A stretch of 64,000 nucleotides of DNA from Vulcanisaeta distributa JCM 11217 (lineage in GTDB: Archaea > Thermoproteota > Thermoprotei > Thermoproteales > Thermocladiaceae): contig NZ_BBBJ01000008.1 of assembly GCF_001316005.1 (NCBI RefSeq), forward strand, positions 1-64,000, read 5' to 3'. Positions 40,002 to 49,938 of this stretch are shown here, piece after piece. How positions within the stretch are numbered: position 1 is the stretch's first letter; every line of letters starts with the position of its first letter. A program made the position numbers and the translations under genes. The notes below the pieces were generated by a model, which saw nothing but the letters and a program-made list of their open reading frames with translations, was not told the origin of the DNA and did not search any database.

Positions 40002-40010
40002 TTTAAAAAT
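40002..40010 (+). promoter_or_regulatory. TATA box of tRNA-Val
   Basis: TTTAAAAAT lies about 25 bases before the first tRNA base at 40031, in an otherwise AT-rich gap (39848-40030) that holds no gene I can support. Confidence 0.6.
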
Positions 40011-40030
40011 AACATAATTAAGGAATCAAC

Positions 40031-40123
40031 GGGCCCGTAGTCTAGCGGTTAGGATGCCCGCCTCACGCGCGGGAGACGTAATTCGCGCCCGAAATCCCGG
40101 GTTCGAATCCCGCGGGCCCACCA
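40031..40123 (+). tRNA. tRNA-Val (CAC) with a non-canonical intron
   Basis: Acceptor GGGCCCG pairs with CGGGCCC and the CCA end is encoded. The anticodon arm CCCGC-CTCACGC-GCGGG gives anticodon CAC. After the arm, about 18 bases (around 40075-40093) interrupt the variable loop before the T arm. This is an intron outside the canonical 37/38 site, as is common in Thermoproteales. The T stem 3' strand is CCCG and lacks one G compared with the five-pair stem, which fits a one-base deletion. Confidence 0.9.
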
Positions 40124-40219
40124 CGTTCGATTTCTTAATTAACGAAGGTTGTCTTTCATCGCATCGCACTAAAGCCATGCATATAAGATTAGATTTTTCA
40201 TAGACTTTAGTTATTAAGA

Positions 40220-40624
40220 GTGTTACCTTTATCTGCCATTGGCTATGCTCCTCATTTGATGGCGAATATTTACATGGGGGGGCGTAGTAGTTGCTATGCG
40301 ACTAACGAGGGTATTTACGTGGCGCCTGGGCCTATGGATCTGGGTAGAGTCGCGGCGCATCTTCTTCTTCATTTGAGGGATTTGAGGAGGGGGGGTTGGA
40401 CTTACGATCATGAGTGTAATAGGATTAGCATGGATAGGGATTTGTTTGAGGCTAGGAGCAGGTACTTGGTTAAGATTTGTAGGGATCAGGGATTGAGTGA
40501 TTGCGATGATGCGGAGACCCTAATTAATGAGGTAGTTGTGACATTAAAATTGCCGAAATGGGTTGAGGATTTGGCGAGTAAGTACATTGTTAGGGTTAAG
40601 TCGATAATTGACTTTTCACGTTAG
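40220..40624 (+). CDS. Hypothetical protein (about 122-134 aa)
   Basis: A better start than the first codon may be ATG 40262 (MANIYMGG), since the upstream part is AT-rich leader. The product has several Cys and His residues (SSCYATNEG, AAHLLLHL, YDHECN, VKICRDQG, DCDD). HLLLHL plus HECN might form a metal site resembling a small zinc peptidase, but no HExxH is present. G7 runs near 40265 and 40389. It overlaps the convergent oxidoreductase end. Not recognised. Confidence 0.45.
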   Translation: MLPLSAIGYAPHLMANIYMGGRSSCYATNEGIYVAPGPMDLGRVAAHLLLHLRDLRRGGWTYDHECNRISMDRDLFEARSRYLVKICRDQGLSDCDDAETLINEVVVTLKLPKWVEDLASKYIVRVKSIIDFSR

Positions 40625-41535
40625 TAGTTTTCCCAGGTCTATGGTTGGGCTATTCATGAGTATGCCGTTAATTACGGCTAATGCCTAATGCCGTCAGTTA
40701 TGTCTATGATTGGCTTCTCAACACCCCCCCTCAGTACATTCATTACGTGAACCAACTCCTGCCTTAGCTGGTCAGGGCCCTCAACCACGTGCCTAACCCC
40801 ATCACGAACTAACACCCTATTCAGCAGGTCAGCCTCGTAATACCTATTCCTCAAAGCCACGTGAATCTTCCTAACCTTAACCTCGTAATCCCAGGATGCA
40901 TGGAGTACATACACCGTATCGCCGATGCTCAGTAAAGCCCATGCTGTTGTTACGGGGTTACCCCCCCTGAGTACTGTACCCAGTACTCTCACCCTATCCT
41001 CATTAACTATGTCCAGTACCAGGTCTATGTCGTGAATGCCGAGATCAAGAAGTACATTACCGTATGACCGCGGATCACCCCCCCTAAGCTTACTTATTCT
41101 CACTGATTCAATATAGATGGGCTTCTCATTACCAAGGTCATTAATCAAGGCCTTATACACAGTTGAACCTCTCAATGTGACCTACGAAGATTTGCTTACC
41201 GAGGGCCTCGATTTATGGTACAGGTCAAGGGCCTCCTCAAGTCTCTCCGTGATCGGCTTCTCTATCAATAGGTCCATGTGATTTATTAGCTCACCTGCAA
41301 TTTGATAATGAAGTGTCGTTGGGACTGCTATTATGCCCAGGTCTGGCCTGTGCTTTATGGCATCATGGTAGTCAGTGAATACTAAGTCAGCACCCTGGGC
41401 CCTGGCCATCTCAAGCCTCTGCTTATCAACGTCCGCAGCGTAAACCTCAGAAACTAAGCCCTCCCTCTTCAACTGCGTTAGTACCTTAACGTGGTTCAAG
41501 CCCATTGAACCAATACCAATAACAAGAACCTTCAC
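40616..41535 (-). CDS. Gfo/Idh/MocA-family NAD(P)-dependent oxidoreductase, frameshifted
   Basis: Rossmann motif VIGIGSMGLNHVKVL, the family EKP motif (LIEKPITERLEEA), and the substrate-domain helix LLDLGIHDIDLVLDIV. Frame slips near 41200-41215 (RALGKQIFVGHIERFN in another frame links the halves) and near 40678 (one G restores GIRALAVINGILMNS) lead to TGA at 40618-40616. C7 runs near 40724, 40971 and 41078 each add a Gly in an LRGG context. The sugar or inositol-type substrate is unknown. Confidence 0.82.
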
Positions 41536-41572
41536 GTAATTTTAACAGGTATACCCTTAATTAAAAGGTTAA

Positions 41573-42031
41573 TCACTTTGGAATAATCTTCTTGACGAAC
41601 TCGCTCTTTGATGCTATTAATAGTGTGGATACTGACTTGGGTACGTAGACTGTGTTAACATTGACTATCCTGGCAACCTTATTCCTTATTACGTCATTAT
41701 TAACATCCTCGGCGAAAATAAGCTCGTCCATGTCCTTGAAAATCACGGGCTTATCTAACGCCTCGAGGTCAGCCCTTGTCACGGTTAATGAGGATACACC
41801 GCTAATAACAACCACGTCACCAGCCCTAATCATGTTATCAATAGTCTTAGATATGTTCTCCAGGGTCGCTATGTACCTCTTAAGTGCCTCATTGACTATC
41901 TCGCCTATCGTGGTTCCCGTCTCCCTCGCGAGCCTGCTTACTCTGTCGTAAATGTCAGTGCTTAATCCCCCCCTAATAGTCACAGTCTTTCTCTCACTAC
42001 TCTCCTCACCACTGCTTGAATTGCTAGACAT
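41573..42031 (-). CDS. Ribbon-helix-helix DNA-binding protein
   Basis: A CopG-like ribbon-helix-helix is visible: KTVTIRGGLSTDIYDRVSRLARETGTTIGEIVNEALKRY, where the conserved Gly turn is TGTTIGE. A second half of about 90 residues resembles a ligand- or partner-binding domain (DVVVISGVSSLTVTRADLEALDK). ATG 42031 is preferred over the upstream TTG. C7 near 41967 adds a Gly just after the DNA-contacting strand. Probably an autoregulated repressor; targets unknown. Confidence 0.72.
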   Translation of the reverse strand: MSSNSSSGEESSERKTVTIRGGLSTDIYDRVSRLARETGTTIGEIVNEALKRYIATLENISKTIDNMIRAGDVVVISGVSSLTVTRADLEALDKPVIFKDMDELIFAEDVNNDVIRNKVARIVNVNTVYVPKSVSTLLIASKSEFVKKIIPK

Positions 42032-42119
42032 GTTAATCAAGTATTTCAAGTATTACTTAGTATTTAAGTCTTTCTTTGAGTTAAAGTAATAAACCAAGGA
42101 ATTAAGGAGATGTTGAATC

Positions 42120-42469
42120 ATGAGGTGCGAGAGTATTGATGTGATTGATAAGGGAGAAATTAGGGAGTATACGTGCGGTAATACTTCATTGGCGCGGCTC
42201 ATAGGCCTCGATAATGAGGAGAAGTTCTCAGCATTGACGTGGTTGCTCCGTGGAATTTACCAATTGATCAATCGCTCAGGGTTGGTGATGTGCAGTTGAT
42301 TTACCGTAGGGACGTAATTAATGGCCTTGAGTGGGAGTTTGTGGGTTACGACGATGGTTCACGTAGGGAGTTAATATCCGTGAGGATATCATTGAGGGGT
42401 GATGTTGGTGATTCATTCATTAAAGAATTAATAACTAATGTCTTAAGTACATACGTGAAGGATCCATGA
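42120..42469 (+). CDS. Hypothetical protein (about 117 aa), frameshifted
   Basis: ATG 42120 opens a frame (CESIDVIDKGEIREY) that stops at 42299. A second frame from about 42239 gives VAPWNLPIDQSLRVGDVQLIYRR and continues to 42469. One extra G near 42238 joins them. The product is soluble alpha/beta with a Cys pair near the start. Its stop overlaps the next ATG (42466), so the two small genes are coupled. Unknown family. Confidence 0.45.
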
Positions 42470-42964
42470 GACAGTTCGTTTTGGTATTAACGTATGTGAG
42501 TAGTGATGAAGTGCAGGAATTAGTGAATAGGCATTTAGCTGGTTCAGGATTGTTAATACTGCCTAATGTTATCATTTCATGGCTACCCAGGCAGGATTTG
42601 GAGAGGAGGTTAATGGGGGGGATTAAGGAGGAGTTGATTGATATAATGGAGAGGGTTTGAGGGTGAGTTTGCGTATGCCATTATTGAGTTAACGGATGAG
42701 CAGTTTAAGGCCATTAGGCCTATGATAGTTAGGAAGTTGGAGAATGATAGTCGGAAGTTAATTTCATGGGGGGGTGAGACCCTACTTAAGAGAATTAAAT
42801 CGCAAAGAATTGAGAGGGCTAAGAAGGAATTCCTGAGGTTTGATAGGGAGTATAGGCGATTAGTCTCTATGCATGAGGTTTTTGATGTTAAGCATGAGCT
42901 GTTGAATAAGGTAATGGAGCTCGCCAGGGAGTTAAGGATTGAGTATGAGAGAAGGAATCAGTGA
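42466..42964 (+). CDS. Hypothetical protein (about 165 aa), frameshifted
   Basis: The N-terminal frame (QFVLVLTYVSSDEVQEL, NVIISWLPRQDLERR) ends at 42660. Removing one T near 42656 leads into EFAYAIIELTDEQFKAIRPM and the basic helical tail to 42964. The arrangement of a short ferredoxin-like start and a long charged helical end (KSQRIERAKKEFLRFDREYRR) vaguely resembles ChrB-like proteins. I would not assign it. G7 runs at 42615 and 42768 add Gly residues. Confidence 0.45.
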
Positions 42965-43019
42965 TGGATTTTTAATAAAAGAAATTGAATTTTGAACCCG
43001 TACAATTTTAATAGGGGGC

Positions 43020-45031
43020 TTACATTGTTACAACCTCGTAATCCTTACCACCCTTCCTACCGGCGAAGGCAAAGGCTATGGCGGCGGCGCCACCAAGCCC
43101 AAGCGTGCCTATTAATGCCTCTATCGTGGTTATTGGGAATCCATCAATTATTGCCAGTATGTCAGACTTAATCGTTACTACGTCATTGCCATTAATCGTC
43201 ACCAACTCACTGTACTTTAGATTACCGTACTGGGCAGTGACTAGGTATGTTCCGCCAAGGACGTTAACGAATCCCGTCGTTCCAGTGTTACCGGTTGTTC
43301 CGTTATAGATTGGGCCAGTGCCAACCCTGTACAGCGTTATCTTGGCATTGGATATTGCCTGGTTCCTTGCACCAACAAATAGCACAGTCACGTTGTATAG
43401 GCCTATAGTCACGCCTATTGGCTGGTTAATTAGTGAGTTCACGTTGACGTAGTATATGGGTACATTGTCGTAATACACGATTGCCGTGAATGGGGGGGTT
43501 GGCTCCTTAATGTTTATGTACGCATTACCATTTGCATCACTAACGCTGCTTGTTATTAACGACCCATTTATGTACGCCTCAACCTTAACACCACTTATTG
43601 GTGCGTTCAACGTATTCGTGAAGTGCATAGTTATTGGTGTCCAATTAACGTAAACCGTGTACGTACCAGTCTCACTAACGCCTAGCGTTGAAACTGCTAT
43701 GTATGCCTGAGACCCATCAGGCTTATTGAGACAAGCCTCTCGGCTGAGCCCCCCCACGGTATTTCTGAATTCACTAGGCCTGTGTATACCGTACCGCTTG
43801 GCGTGACGATCTTGTATATATGGGCTATTTCGGGTAGTTGAACGACAAGGGCGGTCCATAGGCCGCCGGAGACGTCTGCGTCACTCACGGTAGCCTCTAG
43901 ATTACCGTTAACCCACTGCCCAACTGGCTTGTAGATTATTGGCATGAATGTCACGACGAGAGGCACGTTCAGGTTGTCGACGATCTCGAAGTACCTGTCA
44001 TACACTATGTAAATTCCTATCATTGGTGCGAACCTTATGAACGGCGGTAGTAAGTAGCTAATACCGCTGACCTGTATTAAGTCACTGTATAGGTAGGCTG
44101 GGGGGGAGACCATGTTGGCTATTATCTCGAAGTGGCCAGGCTGCTCGCCAACTACGAGTGGCTGCACTGTATAGACGGCGACTATGTAACCCAGTAGGTT
44201 CCAGCCGGGTGGAACGCCGAATTCCGAGCCAGTTATTTCCAGGGTCTGGCCTGGATTAACTGTGTAGTTTAGGAACTCCGTACCTTTAATCAGCATTGCA
44301 CTTGGCATTACGTACTCACTACCATAATTAATCGTTACCTGGTACTGACCAGGTGGTAACTCATTAGCTATTAACTCCACGTACTTAGGCTCAACCTTTA
44401 TGTAATTAGCCAATGGGCTCCAGGCAGAGACTAGCTGTGACAGTGTTGTACCATTTGGTAGGGCCACTCCAGCTATTTCAAAGGGCATGTAATTCGGTAT
44501 TGATAGCTCAACCACCTGTTGTGTCACGTACTGTATTGTGCTATCTGGAATTGAAATGCTTAATGTAAACGATGATGCTGAGGTGTTCAGTGGAATATAC
44601 TCCTCATTAACAAATACGTAAGTCACCGATATAGTCTCATTCAGTGGCTGATCACCTGAATTAGCTATCGTTAGACTATTACCCGTTGTATATGCACTAA
44701 CTATCGCACCAACCTCATTCTTACTATACATCACATTGTTACCACTGATTAGTATAGCCGGTGATGGTGGGTTAACACTAACCTTCACATAGTCAAGTAC
44801 ATAACCCGGGCCGGGAGGTAACGGCGCCTGAATCGTAACTGATTGGCCAGGTGCGAGGGTCACGGCTCTCGTAGTGTTTATGTAATCAATATACTCAAGT
44901 ATTGCGTAATACGGCTGATTTATCGTTGACGGTGAATTCACATTTGGTGATACTTGATACTGGGCAGCCAGGGCTACCACTGAGATTGTTATTGCCAGTA
45001 CAGTCAGGAGTATTGCCAGGTTTCTCCTCAT
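43020..45031 (-). CDS. Large secreted, C-terminally membrane-anchored surface protein, frameshifted
   Basis: ATG 45031 gives a signal peptide (RRNLAILLTVLAITISVVALAAQ). About 600 residues of Asn/Thr/Ser/Pro/Tyr-rich beta sandwich text with many NxS/T sites follow. Near the end are Ig-like repeats (ITMHFTNTLNAPISGVKV, GTTGFVNVLGGTYLVTAQY), then a C-terminal membrane helix and a short basic tail. This is the layout of an archaeal S-layer or cell-surface glycoprotein. The frame changes between about 43697 and 43860; the C7 run 43749-43755 lies there and is the likely cause. Confidence 0.7.
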
Positions 45032-45160
45032 ACTGTTCACGAAATCGACTATGAACCAGGTAATATTAAATAAGCAATTAAAATAACTAATGCAATACAT
45101 AGAAACGCGCGATTCCTGCTTGAACGAATTAAATATATAAACTAGTATTACTAGTAAAAC

Positions 45161-45217
45161 ATCCGTGATGAACCCTAGACATGCGGATGTGTGACGAAAT
45201 CGTTCTAGGCTGAATAT
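45161..45217 (+). ncRNA. C/D box sRNA (2'-O-methylation guide)
   Basis: Box C GTGATGA (45165-45171) is followed by a 12-nt guide, D' CGGA (45184-45187), a 3-nt gap, C' GTGACGA (45191-45197), a 12-nt guide and D CTGA (45210-45213). All spacings are canonical for archaea. The guides are complementary to CATGTCTAGGGT and CCTAGAACGATT. By the D+5 rule the modified bases would be U and G respectively. It sits in the AT-rich gap between the surface protein and IorA, with AT-rich DNA upstream that could supply its promoter. Confidence 0.87.
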
Positions 45218-45311
45218 AAACTATATATTCATTTAAAAATAAATATATCACTAATTAATTTATCAAGTTCTAGGAGAAAGGCTTTAAATTAAATATGCCT
45301 AGGTAATGCTG

Positions 45312-47167
45312 ATGAGCAACTGCACGATTAGGCTAATGCTTGGTAACCACGCAATTGCCCATGGAGCGCTAGAGGCTGGTATAGCCGTTGCGGCTGGTTA
45401 CCCAGGTACACCATCAAGCGAAATCATTGAGTACCTTATTGATTACGGTAAGGAATTTGGTGTCTACGCTGAGTGGAGTAGTAATGAGAAGGTCGCCTTT
45501 GAGGTGGCTTATGGAGCAGCCCTCACTGGCGCTAGGTCAATGGTTACGATGAAGCACGTAGGGCTTAACGTGGCCATGGACCCACTAATGTCAAGCGCTT
45601 ATACGGGCGTAAGGGGAGGCTTCGTCATTGTCACGGCTGACGACCCAAACATGTGGAGCAGCCAGAATGAGCAGGACAATAGGTGGGTTGGGCTTCACGC
45701 CTATATCCCCGTCCTTGAGCCCTACGATCCACAGAGCGCTAAGGACTTCGCGAAGATTGCCTTCGAATTTAGTGAGAGATATGGACATCCAGTGATGCTG
45801 AGGACCGTCACCAGGGTATCCCACGTTAGAGGGCCCGTAACTATATGCTCACCGGGAATCCCTAAGTATTCGAAGGAGTACGTTAAGGATCCAAGAAGGC
45901 ATGCGTTAATACCCGCTAATGCGCGGGCGCTTAAGGAGGATTTATTAAGGAGGTGGGACAGCATCAGTAAGGGTGTTGAGGAGTTACCGCATACTTACAT
46001 TGATGGTGATAAAAACCTCATAATAACCAGTGGCGTGGCCTTCACATACGCATTAGAGGCCGTTAAGGGCTATGGCGTTAAGGCAAGTATACTTAATGTG
46101 GCAACGCCAGTACCATTACCTAAGAAGGTTATTATGGATGCGGTTACCAGGGCTGATAAGGTAATCGTTATTGAGGAGGGCGATCCAGTACTCGAGTATC
46201 AATTAAAGGCCCTGCTTTATGACGAGGGCGTTAGGGTACCTGTACTTGGTAAGGCTGAGAACATCTTCAATAGGTTGGTGAATTAACTATTAATTCCGTA
46301 ATGGATGGATTATCAAAGGCTCTCGATATTGTAAATCCACTCGCATCATTAAGAGCGGTTAAGGTCGACTACACGCCACCGCCAAGGCCACCCGTCTTCT
46401 GCCCGGGTTGTCCACATACCGCCTCATTCTATGAATTAAAGGTTGCCACAGCTAAATCCGGTGTTAAGCCCGTATTTAGTGGCGACATTGGTTGTTACAG
46501 CCTAGGTATTAACAACCCATTTAACGAACAAGACTTGCTTACTGACATGGGCAGTTCCCTGGGCCTGGGCATGGGTCTTTACCATGGCACTAATGGCAGG
46601 ACAATGGTAATATCAATAATTGGAGACTCAACATTCTTCCACGCGGGCCTACCCGCACTGGTTAATGCTGTTTATAACAAGACTCCAATGTTGATATTGA
46701 TTCTCGATAACAGGGTTACGGCAATGACCGGCGGACAACCAAACCCAACAAGCATGATTAATATCGAGGATATAGCCAAGGCCGTTGGTGTTGATTACGT
46801 AAGGACAATAGACCCATTCGACGTAAAGAACGCTCAGGAGACCATGATTGAGGCAATGAACGTAGTTAGGAAAGGCGGAGTCGCAGTCGTAGTCATGAAG
46901 AGGGGGGGCTGCGCGCTGGAGGCCACTAGGTTGTTTAGGGGGGGCTACGTGACGCGTTACTACGTCGACCCAGATGCATGTAAGGCCTGCGGAATATGCT
47001 ACAACCTAGTTGCATGCCCAGCAATAGTGCCCCTCGAGAATAGGAAGGCCTGGATAGACCCTAACATGTGCGTTGGATGCTCCGTCTGTGCACAGGTATG
47101 CCCATACAATGCAATCAAGCCGGAGGGCAATGTTAGGGATTGGCTAAAGAAGTGGGCTGAGATGTAG
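45312..47167 (+). CDS. iorA: Indolepyruvate ferredoxin oxidoreductase, alpha subunit (IorA), frameshifted
   Basis: This enzyme oxidises aryl pyruvates from aromatic amino acid breakdown, makes acyl-CoA and reduces ferredoxin. The N-terminal half has GNHAIAHGALEAGIAVAAGYPGTPSSEI. After a slip near 46277, where one G restores RLGELTINSVMDG, the TPP-binding half follows: CPGCPHTASFYEL, GDIGCYSLG, GDSTFFHAG. Two 4Fe-4S sites end it (CKACGICYNLVACP, CVGCSVCAQVCP). G7 runs at 46905 and 46938 give KRGGCAL and FRGGY. iorB follows directly. Confidence 0.93.
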
Positions 47168-47177
47168 GGTGATAATC

Positions 47178-47779
47178 ATGAGACTCAACATATACCTAGC
47201 CGGCGTTGGTGGTCAGGGACTTGTCACATTCGCCACAGTACTCGGTGATGCAGCCATAAGGGCCGGTTATAAAGTCCTGGTTGCCGAGACCCACGGATTA
47301 AGCCAGAGGGGGGGTGGCTCTATCGATGTTCATGTCAGGATTGGAGACGTTGATGCACCATTAATACCCAGGGGGGGCGGCGCTGACGTTATCGTGGCCT
47401 TCGAAATACTTGAGGCGTTTAGGGCCATTGGCTATGCCAATGAGAATACGGTATTCATAGTTAATAGAAGGTTAATAAGCCGCCGGCCACGAAGCAAAGA
47501 ATACCGAGTATTAACGAGTTAGAGAATGCATTAAGGAGTAGCATTAAGAGTATTTACATGGTGAATGCCTATGATGATGCCATTAAATTGGGTAACGTGA
47601 TTTATGAAAACATGGTCATACTCGGCGCACTCTACTCAATAATGGGGCTAAACCAGTACATACCACAAAACATAGTTGAGGAATCGATAAAGTCTAACAT
47701 TAGGAGGGACGTGGATAAGAATCTAAAGGCGTTCACGATGGGTCTAAGGTATGGTAATAAGAGAGAAATTGAAATTTAA
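47178..47779 (+). CDS. iorB: Indolepyruvate ferredoxin oxidoreductase, beta subunit (IorB), frameshifted
   Basis: Gamma-like subunit of the 2-oxoacid oxidoreductase. It begins with NIYLAGVGGQGLVTFATVLGDAA, then has ETHGLSQRGGGS and IPRGGGADVIVAFE. Relatives read SQRGGS and IPxGxAD, so the two G7 runs (47310, 47371) each add one Gly. The frame slips near 47478; one added A gives LIKPPATKQRIPSINELENAL and joins the second half, which ends at 47779. Starts 10 bases after iorA. Confidence 0.92.
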
Positions 47780-47805
47780 ATTTAATTACCGAGCTAAGGG
47801 GGCTA

Positions 47806-49169
47806 TCACCTCTCCTTAACAATCCTTAGGTCAATGCCTATTGTCTCAGGCCCTATCGCAGCCGCAATTCCATAAACAACACCGGCGAGAATAAGCCAGA
47901 AGGCTGCCGTGAACCATATGTTGGCACCCTCAATAGCCGCGAAGGCGCCGTAGAGTGGTATTGAGTATAGAGGCATCCAGGCGCTGATGAATATTCCTGA
48001 GCTATAACCAAAACCAACGCCAGAACCCCCCCTCCTCTGCGTTGCGAAGCGCTCTGACAGATAAACGGGGACCAGCCCCCAGGGCCACTGCGATAACCAA
48101 CCCATCAGGAACGCGCCAAGTACCAGTAACGGTACGCTCCTAATAACGGCACTGTAATAAACAAGATAATATGCAGGTACTGCAAGTACTGCCGAGACTA
48201 TGGCCGAAATTATCAATGCACGTCTCCTACCGAGGAAGTCACTGGCGAATCCCCCCCATACCGTCGCCATTATCGCTGCGAATATCCCCCCCATAATACC
48301 ATAATAGAAACTAGCCAATCCCTCGGGTAAGCCAGCCCTTGTGTAAATACCAACTGCGAAGTCAAACATTGAGTACGCACTGAAAAAGAGACCTGTCATG
48401 AACGCCAAGACCTGTAGGAAGGTCCAGAGGGCTGGAGGCTTAAAGATGCTGAAGAACGGTATTCTCTCAAGCTGACCCTTCTCCTTAGCCTCCTGGAAAA
48501 TCGGTGTGTCGGGCATTGTGTACCTGATTATGAAGGCCACAGCGGCCGGTATGAGGCCCGTCAAAAACACGTAACGCCAGGCATAGGCATACATTGCCTT
48601 AACACCAAACACTGCCGTGAATGCCGAGACCACTAAACCGCCCAGGGCGACACCCCCCCAGGAGAAGCCACCCTGAATAATGCCACTGACCAAGCCCCCC
48701 CTCCACCTAGGGCTGAGTACTCCATGGCGAATGGGTGGCCAGCCGCGTACTCACCACCAACGAACACGCCGAGTATGAATCTAATCAATGCATATACCCA
48801 AAAGGCTGCCCAACCAACCTGGGCGTAGGTCGGTATCGCCGCAGTAACGGCACTCATTATTCCATAACCAAGTATCGTGATCATCAAGGTATCCCTCCTA
48901 CCAATCCTATCAGCAAAATTACCAAAAATGGCACTCCCCACTGGCCTAGCGATCATCGTAAAGGCATAACCAAGCAATGTTAGGTAATACCCAACAACGG
49001 ACTTGGATAACGTGGTGGGTAGTAAGACAGCTGCTAGGATTGGCGTCATTGCGGTAACGAAGGTCAGATCATAAGCATCGAGCATAAAACCAATGAATTG
49101 CGACGCAATTGCGCTACCCGACCTGGGAGGCCACTTATAGTGCTCAGGTGACCACTGAACCCTAACCAT
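47806..49169 (-). CDS. MFS metabolite:proton symporter, frameshifted
   Basis: Twelve predicted membrane helices once joined. Signatures are the MHS-type N-terminus ([22 protein letters not shown]), the loop [18 protein letters not shown] at the frame break and [12 protein letters not shown] in the second half. The two frames separate near 48705 because one C is missing in TCAGCC(C)CTAGG. C7 runs near 48026 (RRGGSGVGF), 48251, 48286, 48653 and 48695 add Gly residues. It probably imports an organic acid, such as an aryl or keto acid; it is adjacent to IorAB but convergent with it. Confidence 0.88.
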
Positions 49170-49389
49170 ACTACTAGCTTAATTATAGACTTATTTAAAA
49201 GGATTTCCTAATAGTTAATATTAAAATTAGTATTTAATTATTTCACAATATAGCCTAAAATATTTTGATTCCACATTTAAAGCATAATCAGCAATAATTC
49301 AGACCATAAGAACTAAGCACAAAATAAGTATCAACCTAAGCAAATATACTCATTGCAAGCCCCTTAATAACAACAGCATGAATAATGAT

Positions 49390-49464
49390 TGGTAGCCGGG
49401 CGGATTCGAACCGGGGGTCAACGGGTCCAGAGCCCGCCATCCTTGGCCGCTAGACGACCCGGCT
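49390..49464 (-). tRNA. tRNA-Gln (CTG), T arm two bases short as written
   Basis: On the minus strand the acceptor AGCCGGG pairs with CCCGGCT and CCA is encoded. The anticodon arm GCGGG-CTCTGGA-CCCGT gives anticodon CTG. The D arm GTCT-AGCGGCCAA-GGAT is typical of crenarchaeal tRNA-Gln. The T arm is CCCGG-TTCGAAT-CCG, two bases short of the five needed to pair, which looks like loss of GG from a GGG at the palindrome GGGCCC. A TATA-like TTTAAA lies at 49487-49493 upstream. No intron. Confidence 0.9.
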
Positions 49465-49618
49465 AATAACAAAGGCAAGGAACCAGTTTAAAAGCGCTAC
49501 GCATCGCGAGTCATCACGGCATTACGCGAAACTGAAACAACGAAGACCCTAATAAGGCAATCACATAAAATAACCAATTACCATATTAAACCAAGAAACC
49601 ACGAAAACAACGACCAAT

Positions 49619-49810
49619 ATGGTTACACTGGAGGATCTGGCGAAGAAGGAATATGATGTGGAGGGTAGGAAGCTTAAGCCTACGAAGGTTTGGAAGGTTC
49701 AGCCTAAGGGTAGGAAGGGCTTTGTGATGGCGTTGTTCAAGACACCAGACGGAAAGACAGTGAGGAAAGTAATAGCCAAAGTAGACGAACAAGGAAACAT
49801 AATAACCTAA
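49619..49810 (+). CDS. Cren7 chromatin protein
   Basis: 63 residues ending in [33 protein letters not shown], which is the Cren7 SH3-like core (VW..APKGRKGV..GLFKDP). Cren7 is the conserved crenarchaeal protein that bends and stabilises DNA. It has its own TATA-like ATATTAAA 29-36 bases before the ATG and a T-rich terminator behind it. No G/C tract. The surrounding DNA is unusually rich in A and C on this strand. Confidence 0.9.
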   Translation: MVTLEDLAKKEYDVEGRKLKPTKVWKVQPKGRKGFVMALFKTPDGKTVRKVIAKVDEQGNIIT

Positions 49811-49844
49811 CAAAACAACAAACAAAAATCAAAATCAAAACCAA

Positions 49845-49860
49845 CCTCTCTTTTTTCTCT
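49845..49860 (+). terminator. T-rich terminator after Cren7
   Basis: CTCTCTTTTTTCTCTC follows the Cren7 stop by about 35 bases. Pyrimidine tracts of this type end transcription in crenarchaea; there is no hairpin. Confidence 0.55.
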
Positions 49861-49938
49861 CCACGCCAAAACTTTCACAAAACCTAACTAAACAGGAATA
49901 ACCACGAAAAATAATAAACACAAAGCAACAGACAAAAC

